Assembly: GCA_964615765.1 (NCBI GenBank)
Contig: CAZTQN010000001.1
Coordinates: 1-64,000, forward strand
Direction of reading: 5' to 3'
Length of the DNA stretch: 64,000 nucleotides
DNA from: CAZTQN01 sp964615765
GTDB lineage: Bacteria > Planctomycetota > Phycisphaerae > Phycisphaerales > UBA1924
The translations under genes and the position numbers were made by a program. Below, piece after piece: positions 51,539 through 60,092 of this stretch. The notes under the pieces were generated by a model, which saw only the letters and a list, made by a program, of their open reading frames with translations, made no database searches and had not been told where the DNA came from. Numbering within the stretch: position 1 is the stretch's first letter; each line of letters opens with the position of its first letter.

Positions 51539-54500
51539 ACCCGGTCCAGAAGATCGCCCAGTTGCCAACGGGCGTGAAGATCGGCGGCGGGGCGCTCGGG
51601 GCCGCCGGCGTCGGGGGGGGCGTGCTCGCGTTCACGCAGGGCAGCCTGTTCCCCTACCTCGTCGGGCTCGCGGTCATCACGCTCATGGGCGTGATCGGCT
51701 GGTTCGCGCTCCGCGCGTGGGAACGCGCCAAGAAGCGGGCCGCCGCCAAGCGATTTGCCGAAGACATCGACGACGGCCTGGGCGAGGCGGAGGGCCTGAA
51801 CAAGGCCGCTGAGGAAGAGCTCAAGAACCGCCTGCTCGAGGGCGTCCGCCTGTACGAGAAGTCCGGCACGAGCGTGTACGAATCGCCGTGGTTCGTGCTC
51901 GTCGGCCCGCCCTCGGCGGGGAAGACCGTGCTCCTCCAGAAGTGCGGGCTGGTCGACCGCGAGAAGATGCTCCAGGGCACCGGCGGGACCAAGGGCATGA
52001 ACTGGTGGTTCATCGACGCCGACCTCGGCGGCGACGACCCGCTGCACGCCGTCGTGCTCGACATGGCCGGCGCCGTCTTCATGGACAGCCGCCAGGAAGG
52101 CCGCTGGAACACGTTCCTCGAGTTTCTCCGCAAGAACCGCCCGTACGAGCCGCTCAACGGCGTGCTGCTGGTGGTCTCGGTCGAAGACCTGCTGGGCAAG
52201 CCGGCGGAGAAACTCGCCGAAGAGGGCGCGACGATCCGGGCCCAGCTCGAAAAGATCCGCGAGAAGCTCGACGTCCGCTTCCCCGTCTGGGTCGTGGTGA
52301 CCAAGTGCGACCGCATCGACGGGTTCAAGGAGTTCTTCGACACCATCAAGGACCCCGCCGCCCAGGCCCAGATTTTCGGGTGGTCCAAGCCCGGCAAGGT
52401 TGACGGCTCGTTCAACCCGAAGATGGTCGAGTCCGAAGTGCAGGGCATCATCGAGCGTCTGCGGCGCTACCGCATGCGCAGCCTCGCCGACATGGTCATC
52501 GGCGACCAGCGGGCCGAGCGCCAGTCGGACCTGGCGGACACCATGTTCACGCTGCCCGCCGCGTTTACGGAACTGGGCACGGCGCTGCAGCGCTACCTGG
52601 AAACCGTCTTCGCGCGCAAGAAGGTCGCCATCGCCCCGCCGTTCTTCCGCGGGATCTACTTCACCTCCTCCGAACGCAAGGGCGCCGCGATCTCCGACTG
52701 GCTCTCGAAGACCGGCGGGCAGTTCCGCGAAGAGGAGTGGCCGGACCGCTCGTTCTTCAACAAGCATCTGTTCACCGAGAAGATCTTCCGCGAGGTCAAC
52801 CTCGTCACCGCGGCGGAGAACGTCGACAAGATGCAGCGCACGCGCCGCGTCGCGGGCTATGTCGCCGCCAGCGCCTGCGCCGCGGTGCTGATCATCGCGT
52901 CGGCGGCGTCGTACTTCACGTTGCAGCGCAACTTCGTCGGCATCGCGGGGTATTACTCGACGCTCGCGGAAGACGACGGCGGCACGCCGCGCGTTGACCG
53001 CTTTATCGCCGCCGCCGCTGCCGGCAAGCCGACCAAAGACCTCGCCGCGATGGGCCTTTCGGGCCGCGACGGGTCCGACGCCGCCAGCCTGGGCGAGGTG
53101 CTCGAAGCCAGCCAGGCGTGGGCCAGCGAGTCGACCGGCACCGGGTTCCTGGTGCGCACGCTGTACTTCCTGCCGCAGGTCGTCTTCGGGTCGGTCGAAC
53201 AGTCCGACACGCGCACGCAGGTGCACCGGCGCCTGACGCGTGAGGCCGTTGTGCGTCCGCTGGTGGAACGCTCCCTGGCGACGATGGCCCGCGCCGAGAC
53301 GTGGACGGTCGATTCGCCGCGCGATCTCGAGCGATTCTCGACGGCCGTCGCCGCGCTCGAGCAGATTGCGCGCCTGGGCGTTCGCACGCAGAACGTCGAC
53401 CCGGACAAGGCGGACACGGGGCTGATCAAGCCCGACGCCGACCTTCGCCGCGTGCTGGAACTCGAACCGCTCATCAAGCTGCTCGCCGCGGCTCCCGCGG
53501 GCGAAGTCTCCGCCGACGCGTTGTCCAAGCCGTGGTGGCTGACGGTCGACGCGAAGGAACTCGCGCGCCTCCAGGCCGCGGTCGACGGCGTGCCCGGCTC
53601 GAAATCCAAGGACGGCGCGGTCTCCGTCGGTCTCCCCGCCGGGTTCACGCGCGACGATCTCGCGTCCATGGCCGACGTGTTCACGCGCGAGAGCGGCGGC
53701 CTGCAGACCGCGCTCGAGACCTTCCGCAAATCGCTCGACGCCCAGGCCAAGGGCGACGCCGGCATCCTCAAGATCCTCGCTGAACTCAAGGACAAGCACG
53801 CCGATGCGGAGTCGATCCTCGGCACGCTGAACACGCGCACGGCCGACAACCGCGCCACCGACGACGAAGGCCGCTACACGCAGTTCGCGACCTTCTGGCA
53901 GGAGAAGGCGAGCAATCTCACCGACATCGCCGGGCAGTGCCGCGTGCTCATCGAGCGGTTGGGCGTTGAGTCCGACGGGCTGCGCAAGCAGCTCCGCGAC
54001 ATCGAGAAGGCTCAGGCCCAGGCCCACGAACGCGTCCGCGCCGTCGTCGCACCCGGCAAGGACAAAGACCCCGCCGCCGCCCGCGAGCGCACGCCCATGA
54101 ACCTGTGGGACGTTGCGCTCGGCGTTGAACTCAAGACGTTCGACGACGCCGTCGGCGAGCTGGACCTGCCCGCCAACGCCCGCGATCCGTGGCTGCAGAT
54201 GCTCACGTCCGTCGGCGACAAGCCCGCGGCGGACGGGCCCGCCAAAGCGCAGCGCCGCGTGCTCGACGTTCTGGCCGAAGCCGCCGGTCAGATCGGCGTC
54301 GCGCTCGCCAAGGGCGCAGGCGCATGGGTCGAGAACTGGCCGCAAGATCAGAAAGACGCGCTCGGGCTCATCAGCGTCAAGCCTGCCGACGCCTTCGCCG
54401 ACCTGCGGGCGCTGCGCGAGTCGATCACCGCGGCCCGCACGCAGCTCGGCGCCGACGCGCTCGACCAGCCCAAGAACGCGCAGACCTTCGCCATCGACCC

Positions 54501-56064
54501 TTCCTTCAGCGAGACCACCATCGCCGCGGCGATGGACTTGGCCGATCGGCGCGTCCGCGGCGTGGGCCTGGCTCGGCTGGTCGAACAGCCGGCCTTCAGC
54601 GACGCCATCGCCGCCGCCGACGCCGGCCGGCGCGCGAACTCGCAGATGCTCGGGGCTCTCGCCGCGGGGCTCAAGCCGCTGGACGTGCAGGGCGCCCTGC
54701 CGCTGGCGAAACTGAGCGCCGAATCGCGCCCCGTGCCGGCCGATCGACGTGCCGCGGTGCTGGGGTTGATCGATCGGCTGAGCGCCGCGCTGCCCGCGGC
54801 GTCGACATCGGGCCAGCCCGCCCGCCCGCGTGGGGAGGACGACGCCCCGCCGATCATCGACGCGACCACTCGCAAGGCTCTCCCCAAGCTCACCACCGCG
54901 CTCCAGGCCGATCGCGACGACCTGCTGGCCTACTGGACCACCGGCATCACGACCGACCTGTCCGTCCCAACGGGCCAGGGCGCTCCGACGCTCGACCAGA
55001 TCGCCGCGGCTCTCAAGTCGATCGACGCGGACAAGGCGTGCACGCTGCTGGCGGACATCGCGCAGGAACGTGCGAGCACCGGCGCGGCCGCCGCCCCGGG
55101 CGTCAACTGGGACGCGTTCTCCACCGCGCAGGCCGAGGCGACGCGCAAGCGCGTCACCGATTGGCTCAAGGCGACCACGCGCCAGCTCGAAGAGCGGGCC
55201 AGTGACCCGGCCGAGCTGCAGCGGCGCCTGCTCTCCGCCGGGCGCGAGCAGTTGCTGTACGACCCGATGCTCGTGGACGGCTTGCCGTACTTCGGCTCGC
55301 TGGCCGAGGCGCTGCTCAACGCGGTCGGGCCGGAACTTCAGAACGCCTACGCGCGTCAGTGCAGCGAGGTGCAGAAGGCCAAGGGCTTCCCGCTCTTCGC
55401 CGACGCGCAGTCGGTGATCCCCGAGGGCGACGTCAAAACGTGGTATGACACGCTGAAGGCCGCAGCGAGCACCACGCCCGCCGCGACCGACGCGCCGCGC
55501 ACGCGGACCGGCGCCACCGGCGTGGCCGCCGCGCTCGACCGCCTCGCCGCCATCAAGCCCGAGGGCGGGTGCGCCGTCCCGCCGTCGGCCCTGCAACTGG
55601 CCAAGATCCTTTCCGACGGCTTCACGCTCAAGATCTCGCCGGCTGGCGGCGACGACTTCGCCGCCCAGAACGTGGCGCCGCGCCTCGACGTGATACTCGG
55701 CGACCAGAAGATCAAGGCCTTCGGCGACTTCAAGAACCAGGGCCAGGGCGACTTCACGCTCGAAGTCCCCGCCAAGGACCCGATCAAGCTCGTCTTCCGC
55801 GACGAATCCGGCGGCAAGACGCTCACCATCGAGTTCGCCAACCGGTGGCATCTCATCTGCATGCTCGCGTCCGACGCCGCTACCCCCGTCGGGCCCAACG
55901 CCTGGGACGTTTCCATCAAGGACCTGGCCCGCCACCCGCACCTGCGCTTCCAGGCCGCCGGCGAGTCCGGGCAGGTTTCGCTCCGACTGCGCGTCGAGGC
56001 CGTCGGCGTGCAGGGCACGCTCCCGCCGTTCAACGCGTGGCCCCGCCTGTCGAGTTCCAACTGA
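51535..56064 (+). CDS. tssM: Type VI secretion membrane protein TssM (IcmF)
   Basis: 1509 aa. Hydrophobic helices lie at about 13-33 and 38-58, with a third at about 440-465 (YVAASACAAVLIIASAASYF). Between them is an NTPase domain with Walker A VGPPSAGKTVLL (Lys130), DADLGG and the G-protein-like VVTKCDRIDGF. The 1040-residue periplasmic part is rich in Ala and ends in beta-rich sequence (FTLEVPAKDPIKLVFRDESG). This is the IcmF layout and it is longer than the usual 1100-1300 aa. TssM spans the inner membrane and reaches the outer-membrane lipoprotein. Start fixed by the ATGA overlap with tssL. Confidence 0.93.
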   Translation: MNPVQKIAQLPTGVKIGGGALGAAGVGGGVLAFTQGSLFPYLVGLAVITLMGVIGWFALRAWERAKKRAAAKRFAEDIDDGLGEAEGLNKAAEEELKNRLLEGVRLYEKSGTSVYESPWFVLVGPPSAGKTVLLQKCGLVDREKMLQGTGGTKGMNWWFIDADLGGDDPLHAVVLDMAGAVFMDSRQEGRWNTFLEFLRKNRPYEPLNGVLLVVSVEDLLGKPAEKLAEEGATIRAQLEKIREKLDVRFPVWVVVTKCDRIDGFKEFFDTIKDPAAQAQIFGWSKPGKVDGSFNPKMVESEVQGIIERLRRYRMRSLADMVIGDQRAERQSDLADTMFTLPAAFTELGTALQRYLETVFARKKVAIAPPFFRGIYFTSSERKGAAISDWLSKTGGQFREEEWPDRSFFNKHLFTEKIFREVNLVTAAENVDKMQRTRRVAGYVAASACAAVLIIASAASYFTLQRNFVGIAGYYSTLAEDDGGTPRVDRFIAAAAAGKPTKDLAAMGLSGRDGSDAASLGEVLEASQAWASESTGTGFLVRTLYFLPQVVFGSVEQSDTRTQVHRRLTREAVVRPLVERSLATMARAETWTVDSPRDLERFSTAVAALEQIARLGVRTQNVDPDKADTGLIKPDADLRRVLELEPLIKLLAAAPAGEVSADALSKPWWLTVDAKELARLQAAVDGVPGSKSKDGAVSVGLPAGFTRDDLASMADVFTRESGGLQTALETFRKSLDAQAKGDAGILKILAELKDKHADAESILGTLNTRTADNRATDDEGRYTQFATFWQEKASNLTDIAGQCRVLIERLGVESDGLRKQLRDIEKAQAQAHERVRAVVAPGKDKDPAAARERTPMNLWDVALGVELKTFDDAVGELDLPANARDPWLQMLTSVGDKPAADGPAKAQRRVLDVLAEAAGQIGVALAKGAGAWVENWPQDQKDALGLISVKPADAFADLRALRESITAARTQLGADALDQPKNAQTFAIDPSFSETTIAAAMDLADRRVRGVGLARLVEQPAFSDAIAAADAGRRANSQMLGALAAGLKPLDVQGALPLAKLSAESRPVPADRRAAVLGLIDRLSAALPAASTSGQPARPRGEDDAPPIIDATTRKALPKLTTALQADRDDLLAYWTTGITTDLSVPTGQGAPTLDQIAAALKSIDADKACTLLADIAQERASTGAAAAPGVNWDAFSTAQAEATRKRVTDWLKATTRQLEERASDPAELQRRLLSAGREQLLYDPMLVDGLPYFGSLAEALLNAVGPELQNAYARQCSEVQKAKGFPLFADAQSVIPEGDVKTWYDTLKAAASTTPAATDAPRTRTGATGVAAALDRLAAIKPEGGCAVPPSALQLAKILSDGFTLKISPAGGDDFAAQNVAPRLDVILGDQKIKAFGDFKNQGQGDFTLEVPAKDPIKLVFRDESGGKTLTIEFANRWHLICMLASDAATPVGPNAWDVSIKDLARHPHLRFQAAGESGQVSLRLRVEAVGVQGTLPPFNAWPRLSSSN

Positions 56065-56155
56065 ACGTCCGCTTCATTGAGCCCGGGTGGGCTCTGTCGT
56101 AGCCCGCTTCCCACACGCCTCGCTCTTCCACGCATCGCTCTCGGAGGACCCCCGG

Positions 56156-59100
56156 ATGCTCGTTCTGCCCAGACGGCGACGCACCGCACGCCGAGCCGTC
56201 AGGATCGAAGTCGGGCTCTACGGCAAGCACCCCGCGTGGGCCGACCACATCGAGGAAGACGCCCTCGCCGCCACGCCGACGGACGAACTCCGCCTGGTCG
56301 AAAGCTGGCTGCACGGCGAGCGCTACCAGGAGTTCATCGCCCGCCGCCCGCTCGAATCCCGCTCCGCGCAGGAACGCGCTCCCCTCGATTACCTCATCCT
56401 CCGCCGCACGCAGACCGGCACCACCCTCATCCGCGTCTGCCCCTCGACCGACTACACCCGCCGATCCACCTTCCCGCTCGTGCTCGCGCTCGACGCCGAC
56501 GGCGTGGGCGCCGGTGACGCGATCGCCCGCCTCCTCCCCGCGTTCGAAGACACCTTCGCCCGCCTCCGCGCCGGTGCCGAGGCCCTGCGGTCCCGCATCG
56601 ATCGCGACGACCCCGGCCTTGGCAAAACCGTCGACACCGCCGGCGACAAGCGCGACGTTCGCGCCGCGATCGCCGACCTCCGCGCCGCCATCGAGCGCGC
56701 CAGCGCCGCTCCCGAAACCGACGCCGCCTCGCTCGACCCGCGGGCCCTGCTCCGCGAACTCCGCGCATCGCCCGACGCTGGGCCTGATGGCCTGGGCCTG
56801 GCCCGCGTGCTGCACCGCACCGAGCGGCTCCGGCCCAGCGAGCCGGGTCGCTCGACGACGCGCATGGAATCTTCGCGCCGCTACCGCCTGCCCCGCGGCG
56901 GCGAGTCCGACGCGCAGTCGCTCCGCCGCTGGCTCGCGTTTCTCTCGTTCTACGCCGACGGCGCCAACACCTACACGCTCGCGCTCCCGCGCTCCGGCGG
57001 ATGGGCCGACCTGATCGCGGGCGAAGTGGGGGGGCGGGAGCTCGAGCACCTGCAACTCTCCGACGCCGCTGAGCCACTGGAAAGCCGCGTCGAGTACGCG
57101 GGCGTCGACGCCACTGTGGTCGCCGCGGCCAACCGGCTGATGGACAGTTGGGAGCAGCAGCAGGCCCCGCGCGAAGCCCCCGAGCCCGACGCCCCGCGCG
57201 ACGCCGACCCCGCACGCGACACCCCGCGCGACACCTCCGGCAAGCCCGCCGCCGCTGAGGGCGGGCTTTCGCGCACGATCAAGAAGTACCGCGACTGGCT
57301 CATCGGCGGCGCGGGCGTGCTCGCCGCGGCGACCTTGGGGTACCTCGCTCTGAGCGGTCCGGCCCGCCCGGCGTCGTCGACCACCTCATCCGCCTCGCCG
57401 CCCGCGTCCTTACCCGCGGTGACCCCATCGCCGGACCCGGCACCGGCGGCGTTGGCGTCGGCCCCGCCGCGGGCGGACACGGCGTCGCCCCCGCGTGCGC
57501 CGCCGACACCGCCGCCCACACCTGTCGCCGATCCGTCTCCAGCCGACGCCGCGCCGGTCGCCACGTCGCCGAACCCGCCGCCGCCGTCACCACCAGCGCC
57601 GCCGCCCGCGACCACCGAATCACCCGCCGCCCCGCCCGCGCCTATTCCCGCGTCGGCCGCCTCCGAGCGTGCCAGCCCGCCGCCGAGCACCCCGCCGGTC
57701 ACGACCCCGAGCGCCGCCGCGGCGACCCCTGAATCTGTCCAGGCCCTCGTGTCAGAACTCGCCGAGTTGACACGCCGGCACGGCGCCGACGCCGAGGCGC
57801 TTGTCTCGGCCCGCGTCGCCGTCGGCGCGCTGGAGCGGCAGCCCACGGTGCCCGCGGCTGAATCCGCCCGGCGCACGCTCGATCGGGCCCGAACGGAACT
57901 GAATCAAGCCTGGAACGGCTGGCTCGATCGCCAGTCGCTCGCGGAGTTCCGCCTCGCCGCGGTTCGGCAGACATGGTCCGCGTCGCTCGCCGCCGCCCGC
58001 ACCGCGGACGACCCGCACGCCGAACTGCGCGAGCGGCTTGAGCGCGAACTCGCGTGGCTGCGCACCATCGACCAGCGGCTGTCGCCCCCGGCGCCGGAGT
58101 TGCCCAAGGCGATGCCGTCACGATGCGCCGAGGCGCTTACACAGGCATGGAAGCTTGCGGTTGAAGATGAGGTTTCCGCGCTGGTGAGCGAACCGGCTGC
58201 TGCGGCCGAAGCCGAAGTGGCCCGCGCAAACCTTGAACGCGCGTACGTGGCTGCCGCGGCGTTTGTCGTCACCACTCTCGCACGATGGGAGCGGTTCTCT
58301 GCCGGTGACAGCGTTCAGGAAATCGACGCCACGCTCCCTCCACCCCCTCCATTACCACCTGGTCCGCTTGCTGAGGCCACGGCCAATTGCGCGGCTGTTC
58401 CCGGCGCCATCCTTCACAACGCCGCGCGACAAGATTTGATCGAAACTTCAGCATTGGCCCGCGTCATCGCTTCCACTGGCCCCGAACACCTCGGGGAGGC
58501 TCGGTCCAGTTGGAGTGCGCTCATCTCTCGTCCGCCGCACGAACTCGCGAAGAGTCTGCCGCTGCTGGAGCCGGCCGTCGCTCGGCTCTCCATGCACATC
58601 GCGGCCGGCCCGGAGCCCTCACGCCAAGCTCGTTCGCGTGCACTCACCGCTGACGTCGCCGCGCTGCTCAGTCAGCTCGCGGACAACCGGTCGGTGTCGG
58701 CCGACACCGCCCGCGCCATGCTCGCCCTTGCCCGCGCCGCCGAGGGCGGCCTCACCAACGCCGCCCTCTCCGATCGCGCCCGCGTGCACCTGCTCCGCGC
58801 CGAAGCGCTCGGGCAATTGGGCGATGGCGCGACGATCCCGGCCCCGGCCGCCGCGACGCTGATCAAACTCGCCGACCAACTCGGGCAATCCGCCCCCGGC
58901 CCGGCGATCCGCGCCATCGTCGCGCCGGCGCCAGCCCTCACCACCCCCGGCGGCCTGGCCGGCGCCGGCCCCGGCGCCCGCGGGTGGACCTATCAGCAAG
59001 GCCCCACCCCCGCGACCGCCATCTACACCGGCCCGGGCGGTGCGCAGCTTGTCTTCGAACACCTCGGCACCGTTGACAACCGAGACGTCTACCTCGCGAC

Positions 59101-60004
59101 GACCGAGCTCTCAGTCGACGTGTTTACCAGCGTCGTCAACGCCGCACCCGCCGCGTTCCGCACCGTGCTCCCGAGCACCGAGCGCCTCGCCGATCGGCAA
59201 GGCCCCGTGACATGGGCCGCCGCACCCGGCTCGTCCCGGCTTGGTCCCTCCCGCATCGACGGCCGCGTCGACCCTCGCGGCTGGACGCCCCGGTTCGTGT
59301 CCGCCAGTTACGCTGACGGGCTTGCCGTCCCCGGCCCGACCGGAGCCTCGCCCGCGACGCACCTCCCGCCCGCCGCCGCCGCCACCCTCGCCGCCACCCT
59401 TGGTTGCCGACTGCCGACCAGCGCCGAGTGGCTGACCGCCGCGGCGGGCGTGGACCCTGTTTCGGGGTGGAATCGGCGCGACCGGGCATGGGCCAAGCAG
59501 CGCGACTGCCTGGCCTCCGGTACGTGCAAGGGGCCGGTGCTCTGGGCCGGGGTGTTTGTGCCACCCGGCGCACCTCGCAGCGATGACCAACCCGCCGTTG
59601 AGATCGACGACAACACGCTCTGGTTTGCCGAAGTCAACGCGGCGTTGCCCGGTCAATCCGGCCGGTTTCGTCACCTGATCGGCAATGTTGCGGAGTGGAT
59701 CTACGAAGATGCCGCCGGGTTCGACGCGGCCCTCGCCGGGGCGGGTGTGCCGGTGGGCGCCACCCTTGCCGCCCGTGGCGACGCGTGGCGTGTGATCGGC
59801 GCGTCCGCGCTGTCGCCGCGCAGCGTTGATCCCATCCGCCCGCAGCCGGTGGACACGGGTTTGGCCCGGTCGACCGGGTACGCCGACGTAGGTGTCCGGC
59901 TGGCGTTCACGCTCCCGCCGCCGCCGCCCCCCTCGCCCGAGCGGGCGGGCGGAGACGCGGCGGCCACGATTCGTTCAATGCTCATCGATATCACCGCGCC
60001 ATAG
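56156..60004 (+). CDS. tagF: TagF / single-span / FGE-like fusion protein
   Basis: 1282 aa from the ATG at 56156, with GGAGG upstream. Residues 15-240 are a TagF-type domain (EVGLYGKHPAWADHIEE, RSTFPLVLALDADG). A further cytoplasmic part leads to one transmembrane helix at about 380-400 (WLIGGAGVLAAATLGYLAL). A very Pro-rich stretch covers 405-520 and helical segments 525-930. The last 340 residues are FGE-like: LPTSAEWLTAAAG, LIGNVAEWIYED, TGYADVGVRLAF. TagF normally is a small cytoplasmic protein that holds T6SS firing in check. Here it is tied to the same kind of outer sensor domain as the pseudokinase, so the two may read the same signal. Confidence 0.84.
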   Translation: MLVLPRRRRTARRAVRIEVGLYGKHPAWADHIEEDALAATPTDELRLVESWLHGERYQEFIARRPLESRSAQERAPLDYLILRRTQTGTTLIRVCPSTDYTRRSTFPLVLALDADGVGAGDAIARLLPAFEDTFARLRAGAEALRSRIDRDDPGLGKTVDTAGDKRDVRAAIADLRAAIERASAAPETDAASLDPRALLRELRASPDAGPDGLGLARVLHRTERLRPSEPGRSTTRMESSRRYRLPRGGESDAQSLRRWLAFLSFYADGANTYTLALPRSGGWADLIAGEVGGRELEHLQLSDAAEPLESRVEYAGVDATVVAAANRLMDSWEQQQAPREAPEPDAPRDADPARDTPRDTSGKPAAAEGGLSRTIKKYRDWLIGGAGVLAAATLGYLALSGPARPASSTTSSASPPASLPAVTPSPDPAPAALASAPPRADTASPPRAPPTPPPTPVADPSPADAAPVATSPNPPPPSPPAPPPATTESPAAPPAPIPASAASERASPPPSTPPVTTPSAAAATPESVQALVSELAELTRRHGADAEALVSARVAVGALERQPTVPAAESARRTLDRARTELNQAWNGWLDRQSLAEFRLAAVRQTWSASLAAARTADDPHAELRERLERELAWLRTIDQRLSPPAPELPKAMPSRCAEALTQAWKLAVEDEVSALVSEPAAAAEAEVARANLERAYVAAAAFVVTTLARWERFSAGDSVQEIDATLPPPPPLPPGPLAEATANCAAVPGAILHNAARQDLIETSALARVIASTGPEHLGEARSSWSALISRPPHELAKSLPLLEPAVARLSMHIAAGPEPSRQARSRALTADVAALLSQLADNRSVSADTARAMLALARAAEGGLTNAALSDRARVHLLRAEALGQLGDGATIPAPAAATLIKLADQLGQSAPGPAIRAIVAPAPALTTPGGLAGAGPGARGWTYQQGPTPATAIYTGPGGAQLVFEHLGTVDNRDVYLATTELSVDVFTSVVNAAPAAFRTVLPSTERLADRQGPVTWAAAPGSSRLGPSRIDGRVDPRGWTPRFVSASYADGLAVPGPTGASPATHLPPAAAATLAATLGCRLPTSAEWLTAAAGVDPVSGWNRRDRAWAKQRDCLASGTCKGPVLWAGVFVPPGAPRSDDQPAVEIDDNTLWFAEVNAALPGQSGRFRHLIGNVAEWIYEDAAGFDAALAGAGVPVGATLAARGDAWRVIGASALSPRSVDPIRPQPVDTGLARSTGYADVGVRLAFTLPPPPPPSPERAGGDAAATIRSMLIDITAP

Positions 60005-60025
60005 CGATCGCGCATAAACGGCGCG

Positions 60026-60054
60026 TTGCGAGAAATTGCTCGATCGTGTACCCT
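60026..60054 (+). promoter_or_regulatory. Possible promoter for the two-partner-secretion genes
   Basis: TTGCGA (60026-60031), 17 bases, then TACCCT (60049-60054). A near-perfect inverted repeat (CGGGTTCCCG...GGGAAACCCG, about 60055-60077) lies in the predicted leader, before the GGAGG and ATG at 60093. The -10 match is weak. Confidence 0.35.
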
Positions 60055-60092
60055 CGGGTTCCCGGCGGGAAACCCGTCGGCGGAGGGTCCGC

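Noticed and set aside
51424..55941. 1505-aa open frame on the minus strand opposite tssM
   Set aside because: It is a shadow frame caused by high GC. Its product is low-complexity Arg/Ala/Gly/Val, while the plus frame is a clear IcmF with Walker A.
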